Below, in pieces: positions 29,583-39,068 of a DNA stretch of 64,000 nucleotides; within the stretch, counting starts at the first letter, position 1, and every line of letters starts with the position of its first letter. This DNA is from Alitta virens. Its lineage: Eukaryota; Annelida; Polychaeta; Phyllodocida; Nereididae. Under the pieces are notes generated by a model. The model ran no database searches, was not told the DNA's origin, and saw only the letters and a list, made by a program, of their open reading frames with translations. The stretch is taken from NCBI GenBank assembly GCA_932294295.1, contig OW028574.1:31690145-31754144 (forward strand), written 5' to 3'. A program made the position numbers and the translations under genes.

Positions 29583-29868
29583 TGTTATAATACATCATTC
29601 ACCCAATAGCGATGGAACAGCAAACATCTCGGCAGAGTGGAGTGAGTGGTTTGTATTAAACAGATATATTCCAAAAACTCAGGTAACATTTTTCTGCCAA
29701 ATTATTATTATATATATAATCATTATTACTTCTGTAATAAATTTATCAATTAATAACGGGGATAAAACATTGTGGTGTACATTATTAGCTTCCGCATTGG
29801 GATATTGTCTCCCCGCTCCATCAATCAGAGCATCAAAATACCCTAAAAAAACCGTTGCTATACCATAA
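29575..29868 (+). CDS. Small Polinton membrane protein
   Basis: About 97 residues from ATG 29575, overlapping the ATPase stop. The N-terminal half is polar with 'SAEWSEWF'. Then a strongly hydrophobic segment with 'CQIIIIYIIIITSV' and a second semi-hydrophobic stretch 'LASALGYCLPAPSI'. A short protein of this shape next to the ATPase is a recurrent feature of Polintons. Function not known; perhaps a virion membrane or vertex component. Intact. Confidence 0.6.
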   Translation: MNNVIIHHSPNSDGTANISAEWSEWFVLNRYIPKTQVTFFCQIIIIYIIIITSVINLSINNGDKTLWCTLLASALGYCLPAPSIRASKYPKKTVAIP

Positions 29869-29905
29869 ATCATAGTATATAAAAAATATAAACTTTTAAG
29901 AGAAT

Positions 29906-30218
29906 ATGAAAAATTCGCATTTCTTTCATTTAATACTATTAACAACAAGAAACCAAGCCAAAGCTTTGTTAGAAACAGCTAATAAAGATCAAGTTCTAGA
30001 AATTGTAAAAATAATATATTTATAATTTAAATAAAAATCAACAAATACTACTTCCTAAAAAGAAAAATTTGCTAAATAAACATAAAAGTCTTATATCAAA
30101 ACTCACTAATAAAAACAATACGGATAAAAAGAACTATAAATTAATTGTAAAAAACTGGATTAAAATCCTAAATTTAATTTCATCTTCTAAAAATATTCTA
30201 CTGAAAGTCATAACATGA
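29906..30218 (+). pseudogene. Small conserved Polinton protein, frameshifted
   Basis: Starts at ATG 29906 with 'RNQAKALLETANKDQVLEIV', then stops near 30026. The continuation lies in another frame ('KNLLNKHKSLISKL', ending at TGA 30216-30218). This helical, Lys-rich layout resembles a small protein found in Polintons and adintoviruses, probably a virion component. The frameshift lies around 30020-30035. Confidence 0.55.
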
Positions 30219-30625
30219 AGAAATACGTTTGAGTGTCTTATGACCAATTCCATGGCACTACTAATGTCGATAAAAAGCAAAATAAAGATTTTATACTAGC
30301 TTCTATTCCTAAAAACATTCAAACAAAAGCCAGAGCAATTTTGGAACACATTTCTAAGGATAGCAATTTAGATTGGAATGAAAAAGGTGAGTTAATTATT
30401 AATGGAGAGATAATTAACAACAGCCACATAACAGATCTTATCAAATGCGCTTTGTATTCATACAAGAATTTTAACCCCCCTGGATATGATCAATTTAGAA
30501 CGTATTTACAAATATCTAATTTACCCCAGAGTTTACTTCAACGGGGCGAAGGTCTACCCCCTCCAGGAATCCCTGACAAAACAATAAATTCCAACAATCA
30601 GGAATGGGTTTGGCACCAGATATAA
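30215..30625 (+). pseudogene. Conserved Polinton protein with early stop
   Basis: An ATG at 30215, overlapping the stop of the preceding frame, opens this frame but meets TGA at 30230-30232; the rest is open to 30625. It contains 'DWNEKGELIINGEIINNSHI' and 'DLIKCALYSYK', a pattern recurrent in Polinton proteins adjoining the integrase. Its biochemical role is unknown to me. The 3' end overlaps the integrase start by ~20 bp. Confidence 0.55.
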
Positions 30626-31713
30626 AGAGTTATTTACAAAAGAAACATCAAGATATCTCAAAACCTGATGCTTATTACGGAATAGATAAATTTTATAGAG
30701 CTATTATAAAGGATGGGAAGTATTCAATTTCAAGAAAAGACATTCAACTCTTTCTACAAAGTCAAGAATACTACACACTACAACAACAAGTCAATAGAAA
30801 ATTTAAACGACCTAAAGTTATTGTACCCTACAAAGGTTATCAATTAGATATTGATACAGCGCATCTAACAGAATACAGGGATAAAAACGATGGATTATCC
30901 TATATTTTAGGAGCAATAGATTGCTTCAGTAAAGAAGCTCACGCAATTCCACTAAAATCTTTAAAGTCTAAGGAAGTTGTTCCTGCGATTAAAAATCTCC
31001 TATCAAAATTCGATAAAGTTGAGAGAGTGAGGACAGATATGGGTTCAGAATTTAAATCAGCTGCAGCTCAATCGCTTTTTAGAGAATTAAAAGTTAAACA
31101 TTTCTACGCTAAAAACACTGAAACTAAAGCTAATATAATTGAACGTTTTTTCAAGACTTTGAAAACTTTAATCTTTCGCTTCATGGTTTAAAAAAATACA
31201 CATAGATGGGTTGATGAAATATTTAATATCGTGAAATCGTATAACTTATCATTTCATAAGTATAATAAACAATCCCCAGCATCTGTTAAAGAAGTCGATG
31301 AATACAAGATATGGAAAGAGTTGTATTATAAAAAAAACAGTATTCATTCTGAACTTAATTTTAAATTTAAATTCAATATTCATGATACGGTAAGGATAAG
31401 TAATATTAAAGCACCCTTTGAACGTAATTTCGATGAAAAGTGGACAAGAGAATATTTCATTATTTCTGATAGATTTTATAAAGAGAACGTACCGGTTTAT
31501 GTATTAAAAGACATTCAAAACGATGCTGCGGAAGGTGTTTTTTATAATAATGAATTGCAGAAAATTGATGTTAGCGATAGCGATGATACTTATATTATAG
31601 ACAAAATTTTGAAAAAATCTAAAGGTAAAAGTTTGATTTTGTGGTTAGGATGGCCTAATAAGCTCGCTACATGGTTGAGAAATACCGAAATACAGAATCT
31701 TCAATTAAAGTAA
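30604..31713 (+). pseudogene. Polinton integrase (RVE family) with chromodomain, one internal stop
   Basis: A single frame of ~369 codons is interrupted only by TAA at 31189-31191. The catalytic core shows the first D in 'YQLDIDTAHL', the second in 'VRTDMGSEF' and the E in 'NIIERFFKTL', about 34 residues later, i.e. an intact DDE set. The C terminus has an SH3-like 'HDTVRISNIKAPFERN' region and a chromodomain pattern 'YIIDKILKKSKGKSLILWLG', which would direct insertion to marked chromatin. The enzyme would join element ends to host DNA. Confidence 0.92.
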
Positions 31714-31849
31714 ATGAAAATTTTTATTTTACTATGTTTAACGCTAGGTGTCGTGTAGGCGACTCGCAACTTATATACATATGCTAAGTATACATTTAAC
31801 CAGTTATAATGATAGTTATTTAGGTGGTGACAGCTATCCAAGTGTGAAA

Positions 31850-32272
31850 ATGTCCTCTCTTATTATCTATTCATCCTCCAAGGATTATGAACATTTATAC
31901 AAATCTAATAAGCCAACAGATTTTTATGTTGAGTTTGATAAAGTCATTGAAACAAATGAAAATTCAACTATTGAGTTACTAGAATTCAGATGCCATTTAA
32001 ATGATAAAAGCAGAAAGGATATTTGTGTGATATGTGACATTTGCGATAATTCTATTCTGTTCGGACATAAAATACAAATACTTAGATTAATCACATTACC
32101 AGGTTTAAAAAATGTTTCCTGTGTATTTAATGAACCAATCGAAATCAACATTATTGATAAATTCATTAAGAAATTTAAAATCTATTTAAGGGATGTTGAT
32201 TCTACATCAACTGCATTAGAGTTTTTGGATATGCACATCACACTTGGCATTAATAATGTCTCTAATACCTGA
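31850..32272 (+). CDS. Minor capsid (penton-like) protein of the Polinton
   Basis: From ATG 31850, 140 residues. The opening with 'SSSKDY' then 'NKPTDFYVEFDKVI' and 'NSTIELLEFRCHLND' matches the Polinton minor capsid proteins, which form a single jelly roll as the pentameric vertex. The open frame extends upstream without ATG, so this start is preferred. Ends just after the start of the next gene. No break seen, although it is shorter than some family members. Confidence 0.7.
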   Translation: MSSLIIYSSSKDYEHLYKSNKPTDFYVEFDKVIETNENSTIELLEFRCHLNDKSRKDICVICDICDNSILFGHKIQILRLITLPGLKNVSCVFNEPIEINIIDKFIKKFKIYLRDVDSTSTALEFLDMHITLGINNVSNT

Positions 32273-32564
32273 TTATGATAAGTGGCGCAGTCATTACATT
32301 GGAATGATTAATGGTAAAGTGCTACCAAACCAGAATGTTTTTATTGTAGACGGTCAGAATAGACAAACAGGAAAGGGCTTATCTTTAATAACTCAAGCCG
32401 AGCAAACAGATGGAATGGCAAGAGCATTAGTTAGTAAAAGATCTATAAAAAAGAAACCTCTCGCAAAATGAAATCATTCAACAACGAAACAACGCGCTAG
32501 GCAGAAGTCAAAACCTAAAAAGAAGAATAAAAAGATTAAGAAGAGTATTAAAAGAAAAAGATAG
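32256..32564 (+). pseudogene. Basic virion core-like protein with internal TGA
   Basis: Starts at ATG 32256, overlapping the end of the minor capsid gene. Reads 'LIPDYDKWRSHYIGMINGKV' and a Gly/Gln-rich middle, then TGA at 32469-32471. The same frame continues as a very Lys/Arg-rich tail to TAG 32562-32564, one base before the capsid start. A small protein with a basic tail in this position fits a DNA-binding core or vertex-associated protein; inferred from composition and context. Confidence 0.5.
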
Positions 32565-32565
32565 T

Positions 32566-33879
32566 ATGGATGGACATTATGATTCATTATCATTATTCAC
32601 GACTCTACCAGTCAACAAAGGTGTTATTAATTCTCAAATCGTAGAATATCTTCCTATTTCATTAATAGGAACAGGGGGGTTTGTTGAATTTAATGTTTTA
32701 GCACAAAATTTCATAGATTTAACTCGCTCTAAATTATATTTGAAGTGTAAAGTTTTAAAGGGGGAATAATAATGATATAGTAGAAATTGAAAGCAAGGAA
32801 AAGTATGATGCAAATGGCGATGTTGTACCATCTAATGTTTAATGGGTATTTTATTTTAGAAAGTAGATCTTTCAATACAACAACAGAACACAACAACAAA
32901 CATCCCAGCACACATGCATGCTTACAAATACATGACAGATACATTGCTTTCAGGATCCAAAGGAGATCCTTCTATTTTATTTATTAAAGATGATAGTGCT
33001 ACGATAAATGCCTGTAGTAATTTTAAAGCCGTAGCAGGAAATACAGACAACATTAAAGGTAATACTGCACTAACGAGCAGAGCAAAGTTTATTGCAAAAA
33101 GCCAAGAATTTGAACTTATTGGAAGTTTAAGTGTAGATTTTATGACGCAAGAAAGGCTTTTGCTACACAACGTTAATATCGGTGTGAAACTCTGGCAGAA
33201 TAGACCAGAGTTTTCTCTTTTATCAGCAGAAGCGGCAAAAAATTTTAATATTAAGATATTGGATGCTAAGTTGAAGCTGTGCCATGTCGTTTTGGATCCA
33301 GCAGTGAGTGTTGCTATTAGCGATGGACTTAATTTGAAACCTATACAGTACCCATTCATTTCATCTAACATCAAAACTCATACAATTGCTAGCGGCGCTC
33401 AATCAGCCACAATAAGTGATGTGTTTTCAGGTAAATGCCCGGATAAACTTTTTGTATGTCTCGTTAGTTCAGAGTCAATGAGCGGAACTTTCAGTCAAAA
33501 TCCTTATTTTTTTCAACACTTTGATCTTTGTGAAATCGGTTTTTACATAAATAATTCATCATTCCCTGGAAAACCACTTCAATTAAAATTTGAGGATAGT
33601 GCATTTCAATCTCACTACATGGAAGCTTGGCTGAGATTATTAGAGATTAACCCTGATATTAATATAACTTTTGAAGAATTCCATAGAGAATATTAAATTT
33701 TCGCATTCGACTTATCGAATAAAGAGGGAAAAGACTTGATTCTCACAACTCGCATAGGTGAAACAAAACTTGAATTAAGATTTAGCAAAGCGCTTCCAAA
33801 ATCGACTACAGCAATACTATATGGAAAATTTAAGTCAGTTCTTACAATTGATTCCGCAAGAAACGTCATAATACAATGA
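32566..33879 (+). pseudogene. Major capsid protein (double jelly-roll), broken
   Basis: The N-terminal part from ATG 32566 has 'INSQIVEYLPIS' and 'FIDLTRSKLYLKCKV', a signature of Polinton capsid proteins. The frame breaks after 32760 and is scrambled to ~32870. It resumes with 'VDLSIQQQN' into the long frame to 33696, has TAA at 33694-33696, then continues in frame to TGA 33877-33879. The last part, with 'LELRFSKALPKSTTAILYG', is the usual C-terminal strand set. So there is at least one frameshift and one stop. The protein would form the hexameric capsomers. Confidence 0.85.
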
Positions 33880-34321
33880 ATTCCTTGGATATTGTAAACA
33901 TTTTAAATTCTAATTGTATTAAGTTTGGAGGTGTCTATGCAGCCAATAAACTTAGCATAATTAAAACACCTTCCTTTAATATTTTGAATTCAGATGAATT
34001 TGGGAAGAACGGTAAGCACTGGATAGCTATGTATATCAATACAGATACATGTGAGTTTTTTGATTCGCTGGGGAAAACTCCGAAGTATTATCATAAATAC
34101 TCATTGAAAAAGCAGGAAAATATTACTACAACAATGAACAATTACAACATTCTAATTCAGATTTATGTGGAAAGTACTGCATTTACTATATCATAATGAG
34201 AAGTCAAGGCGTAAGTTTTGAAACTGTTATTGAAATGTTGTATAGTGTTGACATAGAAAAATTTATAAGAGATTTATGCGTTCCATGTTCAATCACTGGC
34301 GTGATACGAAATTATCTGTAA
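33876..34321 (+). pseudogene. Adenain-like maturation protease, frameshifted
   Basis: Start ATG 33876 overlaps the capsid stop (ATGA). 'GKHWIAMYI' supplies the catalytic His and 'CEFFDSLGKTP' the acidic residue of a C48/adenain cysteine protease. The frame shifts at about 34130, and the catalytic Cys region 'SDLCGKYCIYYI' is found in the next frame, running to TAA 34319-34321. All catalytic residues are thus present but split. The enzyme would cut capsid precursors. Confidence 0.85.
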
Positions 34322-34500
34322 ATTGAGCATTATAAATAATAATTTTGTTCAATCACTGGCACGATACGAAAGTATCTGTATATTGAACATAAGTAGTAAT
34401 TTTGTTCAATTACTGGCATGTTACGAAAGTATCTGTAAATTGAGCGGATTAAAATAATTAACTTTTGCTCGATCGCTGTCATGATATGAAAATATATGTT
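34287..34500. repeat. Four tandem hairpin-forming ~60-bp repeats
   Basis: Units start at 34287, 34347, 34404 and 34467 (60, 57, 63 bp). Each has an outer pair GTTCAAT/ATTGA(A/G)C and an inner 'GATAC GAAA GTATC'-type stem-loop; unit 2 has both arms perfect. Unit 4 is decayed. The first unit overlaps the last codons of the protease frame. Likely a 3'-end or structural element, but no known RNA family is recognised. Confidence 0.8.
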
Positions 34501-34762
34501 GTTAAAAAATGTACAGATTAGAATAATGAAGACTAAAATTAGAAAAATCAGGTTTGTTTTCATACACAGTTTGATGTACATGTATGTTTTTCAATGCAAA
34601 TAAAAACCAAAAAAAAACATCCCAAACAAAAAAAACCTCCAAAAAAAAAAGCAAAAAAACAAACGTATATTTACGTACTTACCTTCTCCATTAGGGGGGG
34701 GGGGGTGGTGTGGTCGTAAACCTGGGAATCTAGCTGTATGTGATCAACCAATGAGCAAAAAT

Positions 34763-35131
34763 TCACCCCAACCAATTAACCCACATCTCCCCATTGCTTA
34801 GGTTAACCTCAGCACTGGGAATTGTTTCAAATTCCAAAACAACTAGTCCATCGACATCCATATATAAGTTGATGTTTGGTTCTTCTCCAAGATCATCAAC
34901 TAAATTTGTTCTAAATGCGTGTTCTATTTGCTCAGTATATGCGGTTATGTCTTTGAAAGGTACTCCAAACCAAACCTTCCTGCAGTTAGGACATTAAGGA
35001 TATATCCCTTCATTAAGCAAATTCTCAATTAAATCCACTATACAAGGAAAATGCATACATCCAGAACAACAGGGAAGCGGATCCGAAGTTTCCTCTAAGC
35101 AAATTAAACACGGTCTTAATTCACTGGACAT
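34763..35131 (-). pseudogene. RING-finger-like protein with one in-frame stop
   Basis: From ATG 35131-35129 the frame runs 122 codons to TGA 34763-34765, with a single TAA at 34994-34996. The N-terminal part shows 'CLICLEE' (C-x2-C), 'CCSGCMHFPC' (C..C-x-H-x2-C) and, just past the stop, 'CPNCRK' (C-x2-C). This is the C3HC4 RING order, with one expected ligand apparently Asp. RING domains are ubiquitin-ligase modules. The remaining ~70 residues are acidic and unrecognised. It lies in the cargo region between the protease and PolB blocks, on the strand opposite to the capsid genes. Confidence 0.7.
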
Positions 35132-35408
35132 GTTTCTTATTGAACGATCAACTTGAAACTAACAGTTTGTTTTACAAAATTCTATGGCGAGCAAAGCACC
35201 TGGGGTATAGTGCAATGCAATACAATACAATACGAAAGTTCCATTGTACTTTGGCATGAGTAATGTTTACTTAAACAAGTACGCTCTTGAGTTTATAGGG
35301 GCTTATCAAATTGAGATGTGTTGCCTCAAGGCTTGATAGTCTCCCTTTGTATATACGGGGTTTACAATCAGTATGTAAATCTGCATCACTTTCTTAGAGA
35401 ATAAGAAA

Positions 35409-36146
35409 ATGGCAGCTGTAGCGTTTTTGTTCCTCTGCTTTTCTTTGTTTCACTATGGATCCGGTTATTTGGTTTGCAGCCACGAAAACCAATGCAAATG
35501 CGGGGAAAGATATGTTGCGTGTGAAAGAGTGATTGATGAAGTGCCGGATGAATACAGGAAAGGCAGGACTCTTTCGATCTTCGACTTCGACACGAGATTG
35601 CGATTGAAAGATTTGTTACCAGATTTAGATGGCTATTCTTTCATTGAGTTCTATGGAGATCATGTGTGCGGAAGGAAGGACCTAGCAGCGATCGGATCTC
35701 TGGCAGATTGTTTGGATAAAGATATGGACACGACTCAAGCACCGCCCTCTCAAGATTCGACAACTCAGATCCAGATACAGACAGAGAGACAGGAAGAGGA
35801 TCACCTACTTCACGACCTCAGAAGAGCTATCATCAAGTACATTGTTGGAGCGTCTATAACATCCCTCGCTGTAGGTACAACCACATGTATAACTCTGTCA
35901 TGTTTAATGCTAGGTCTTATGAAAACCTACAGGAGAATAAACAATTTACACATGCACACGGAGAAACCCCCATGTATTATTAAATGGACATTGTTCAACA
36001 TGAGAAATGTTTATTGTTTGGTGCGCATCCTCTCTTGCTGCAGGGAATGCAAAAGCCTAGAACCTCCTAATTTGGAAGGTAAACTATTCATTATTGTATC
36101 AGCATGGTGTCTAGATATATATGTATTTGTATTTAGCTTTATCTAA
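35409..36146 (+). CDS. Signal-peptide, single-pass membrane protein (Polinton cargo)
   Basis: Frame of 245 residues from ATG 35409. Residues 1-20 are a clear signal peptide. The ectodomain (~21-140) has clustered cysteines, 'CSHENQCKCGERYVACERV', then 'LRLKDLLPDLDGYSFIEFYG' and 'HVCGR', reminiscent of a leucine-rich-repeat N-cap with a short repeat turn. A Thr/Gln-rich stalk follows, then a transmembrane segment at ~144-170 and a basic tail. 'GAAG|GTAAAC'-like donor sequence at 36078/36079 suggests splicing; two possible acceptors lie at 37008-37009 and 37081-37082. The last ~20 residues of the unspliced frame are hydrophobic and may be read-through into intron. Function unknown; could be a surface or receptor-mimic protein. 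Confidence 0.6.
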   Translation: MAAVAFLFLCFSLFHYGSGYLVCSHENQCKCGERYVACERVIDEVPDEYRKGRTLSIFDFDTRLRLKDLLPDLDGYSFIEFYGDHVCGRKDLAAIGSLADCLDKDMDTTQAPPSQDSTTQIQIQTERQEEDHLLHDLRRAIIKYIVGASITSLAVGTTTCITLSCLMLGLMKTYRRINNLHMHTEKPPCIIKWTLFNMRNVYCLVRILSCCRECKSLEPPNLEGKLFIIVSAWCLDIYVFVFSFI

Positions 36147-36149
36147 GCG

Positions 36150-36425
36150 ATGTATTGCTATAACGCCTTGGGTTATGCATGACATTGCTGTATAATGCGA
36201 TTTAACTCTTGAATCAATACATGATAAGTTAATTATCCTTTAATTATCCTCAATTGATCTTGAATTGGTTATTAACATATAAGTATACTCTATGCTTGCC
36301 ATTACTATGCATTACAATTTAACGCTTGAATTATTGCATGATAATTAATTATCCTAATACATGATAAGTTAATTATCCTCAGCTGAACGTGAATTCTTTG
36401 TTATCATATAAGTATAGTCATTGGA
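36150..36425. repeat. AT-rich tandem duplication
   Basis: 'CATGATAAGTTAATTATCCT' and 'CATATAAGTATA' blocks recur in the same order (~36215-36290 and ~36345-36420). Inside the putative intron of the membrane protein. Confidence 0.65.
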
Positions 36426-37082
36426 ATGCGCTTAATACGAAGTCAATTCATTTATTGATCATTTTTACTTCATTTTGATTTGTGTGTTATGACCCCGTGC
36501 ATGACGACCTTCACGACCTTAACCCACCCCGCATGATATTCTTGCGTTTCCTTTGAGCAAGTTCTTTGTGAAAATTCTCAGTAAAATCGATTAATTATTT
36601 ATAAATGCTCTTTTTGCTCCGTTCTTTTTGCAGTGTAAAGTAAAAAGTACTTGGCAGTTTTATTGCTTACAGCTGTCATTAGACGTTTAACCTCTATATT
36701 CTAACATCCGCACAGTTTCTTCTTTATGTTTTGCTTAATATCCTTAGACTTTACTACTTGAAGGTCTCTTATCTATAAATCAATGTCAAACTCTATTTAA
36801 AAGTGCTCACTAGAGTTTATATTATGGTTATATTATGATTATAATGGAATTTATATTCAAGAACTTTAAATGATTATAAATCTTTTTTTGCAAAGTCTTC
36901 GATTTACAAAAGTATCATGTTTTTCTTAAACAATATGTAACTACACAATAATTTTTTCTTGTATAATAGGATTTTTTAATTATTTATGTTTTTATTTTTT
37001 ACTTTTTAGTATGTGATCATTCGAGGAATCGAAGTGTTGAGGGGCTTTGTGGGTCGCCGCCGGTTTAATGCTGTCATGTGAG

Positions 37083-37270
37083 AAGTTAGGGAAATCACGA
37101 GGAGGCGGAATCAAGAACAACAGGAGCTTGCGATGAGGGGGCCTCAAGGAGATAACATCCCCCGGGGAAACCAACCCCCCAGACAACCCCCCAGACAGCG
37201 TCGCAACCGGGGAATCGATGGATTGGATGTAAACAACATAATCGAAGGAAGGTTGCGACGCGGAAGATAG
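37083..37270 (+). CDS. Possible 3' exon: basic Arg/Gln/Pro-rich tail
   Basis: An open frame to TAG 37268-37270 encodes 'ITRRRNQEQQELAMRG', a Pro/Arg-rich 'NQPPRQPPRQRRNRG' and 'IIEGRLRRGR'. GC content and purine bias are higher than in the flanks. Splicing 36078 to 37083 would join it in phase to the membrane protein. The better-looking acceptor at 37008-37009 instead gives a short tail ending at TAA 37066-37068. Which is used, if either, cannot be decided from sequence. Confidence 0.3.
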
Positions 37271-37310
37271 ATATCTTTTTTGATTCGGATTTTTTTTTTG
37301 GAATTTTTTT

Positions 37311-37440
37311 GTTTGTGTGAATGAATGGATTTTTTTTTGTTTGTGTGAATGAATGGATTTTTTTTTGTTTGTGTGAATGAATGGATTTTTTTTTGTTTGT
37401 GTGAATGAATATTTTTTTGTGTGAATGAATATTTTTTGTT
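37311..37440. repeat. 28-bp minisatellite
   Basis: 'GTTTGTGTGAATGAATGGAT' plus a T8-9 run starts at 37311, 37339, 37367 and 37395, an exact 28-bp period, then two shortened copies. Confidence 0.95.
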
Positions 37441-38249
37441 AATTACTGTATTGAAATCGCCACTGTTTTGACCTTCGCAGATTACTGCAGATTGAGGGTG
37501 CAGATGACACATGTTCTATATATTTGTATATTATTTAAAAACATAAAATTCTACCTCTTGTAAAACTTACATATAATAATTCATAACTTTATATCTTATT
37601 TGTAAGATTTAAATTACTTTCTACATTAGAGTATATCCTTTTAAGTATAATAATTATTAGAATAATGCCTTGTATCTGTTTGGTATAGACACAGAATTAA
37701 TAGAGTTTTACATCTTTGTTTTAAGTCAATTGCTTGAGAGTTTTATCTTTTTGCTAAAATCTAGCAAAAATTATAAGTATTTTTGTGCTTGGTGCTAAAT
37801 AGCAATACATATTCTTGTGTGCTATTGTGTAAATAAAGTTTATTTTTTATAGAACTTTTGTTTTTGCTGCATAATTGAAAAAAACCTTATAGGATTCAGT
37901 TATGAAGAAAGTTATTGAAAACTCCCTGCACATCCACCCAGACCACGAGGAAGCACCTACAATCCTGGGCATAATTTGGAATACTTATAAAAAAATTTTT
38001 TTTTAATTTTACTTATTTTTAACTAGATTTGGAATACTTAGGGAAAAAATGTTTTTTTAATATTTTTTAATCTTACTTTTTAACGCAATTTGATATGAAT
38101 GATGCGAATGAAATGCATGAGAATAATGAATATTTACAGGATGAGAACACGGCAGGGATTAAGAACTTTAAACCATGTTGATGCTATAATGAAATGGCAG
38201 CTTGTTAAAGCTTAAACTTGGCGGAGTTTCAGATCCTTAAACCAAGTTG
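37441..38249. other. No gene recognised within the Polinton
   Basis: AT-rich, non-coding, between the plus-strand cargo and the minus-strand CARD gene. An AATAAA near 37832 could end the plus-strand transcript. Confidence 0.4.
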
Positions 38250-38810
38250 CTATGTATTCCATATCAAATTGCAATGGTCTAATATTTTTTGGAAAATTTT
38301 GATCGATTCCATATCACTGACTACACTTAATACCAAATTAATACATCGAATTAATTTAACCCATTCTTCTAGAGAAAACTTAATTTTATCGTGACCAAAA
38401 AGAATGAACGTTTTTTTATTTTTTCTGAGAATTTCTACTATGATATCATCTCTAAAATGAAAAACACAGTCATCAAAATAATTAGCCATGTCTAATTGTT
38501 TTTGTGTCATATTTGATAATTGTGAAAAGGAGTTTTCAAATGATATAAGTGAAGCGGCTAGATCCTCTCTGTTTGCATACTTTAGTGCTCTTATGAATGA
38601 TTGGAAAGCTCTTGGACCTCTCCTCTGTAATAGAATTAAAAGATGGTACGATCTTTGTGTTGGTTGAAATTCCAATATTTCGCATAGCATATTATTACTT
38701 ATAACACCATCTTGATATAAATACGAGGCAACTTTGTCACATGGAAGTTCTTCGACCAAAAAAACAAAGTTTCTTGTTATGCTCTCTCTCTCAGACTTTA
38801 ACATGATCAT
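38250..38810 (-). CDS. CARD-domain protein with PC4-like C-terminal segment
   Basis: Intact 186-residue frame from ATG 38810. Residues ~5-90 have the six-helix CARD pattern: 'LVEELPCDKVASYLYQDGVI', then 'LEFQPTQRSYHLLILLQRRG', 'AFQSFIRALKYANREDLAAS'. The hydrophobic spacing, the 'QDGVIS' turn and the 'LL..L.RRG..AF..F..AL' block match CARDs of the caspase/apoptosome type. Residues ~111-165 ('FHFRDDIIVEILRK', 'DKIKFSLEEWVKLI') resemble a PC4/p15 ssDNA-binding fold. It lies downstream of PolB, same strand, so is probably co-expressed with it. A CARD could bind host CARD adaptors and block or divert cell-death signalling; inferred, not shown. Confidence 0.7.
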   Translation of the reverse strand: MIMLKSERESITRNFVFLVEELPCDKVASYLYQDGVISNNMLCEILEFQPTQRSYHLLILLQRRGPRAFQSFIRALKYANREDLAASLISFENSFSQLSNMTQKQLDMANYFDDCVFHFRDDIIVEILRKNKKTFILFGHDKIKFSLEEWVKLIRCINLVLSVVSDMESIKIFQKILDHCNLIWNT

Positions 38811-38856
38811 ATGAATACAATCGCGTGTGTCAGTGCTATTTCAAGCATTAATGTAT

Positions 38857-39048
38857 TCATTTAGCATTGACTCGCGTTGGGAGCATCTGCATCGCTCGCA
38901 TCGTGTCACCACTATGAAGTGCACTTGAGGTAGCCCCACCCCTGCTGTGAAGTGCATTTGAGGTCATACCCTTCGAGTTGATATCTATCGTATCACTTCG
39001 AACAACACTAATTAAAGCGTGTAATTGATATTGTTTTATAAACCTCAT
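38857..39048 (-). CDS. Small ORF between PolB and the CARD gene
   Basis: 63 codons, starting ~20 bp after the PolB stop and ending ~46 bp before the CARD start. Contains a short internal repeat ('TSNALHSRGG'/'TSSALHSGD'). No family recognised; it may be a real small gene or chance. Confidence 0.3.
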   Translation of the reverse strand: MRFIKQYQLHALISVVRSDTIDINSKGMTSNALHSRGGATSSALHSGDTMRAMQMLPTRVNAK

Positions 39049-39068
39049 TGATGATTAATTCTATGTCT

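Noticed and set aside
30233..30235. GTG start for the conserved Polinton gene
   Set aside because: Eukaryotic context; an in-frame ATG lies 18 bp upstream before a TGA, so the frame is better read as a gene with an early stop.
34287..34500. Hammerhead ribozymes in the tandem hairpins
   Set aside because: The GAAA element is present, but no CUGANGA core box lies at the required place in any unit.
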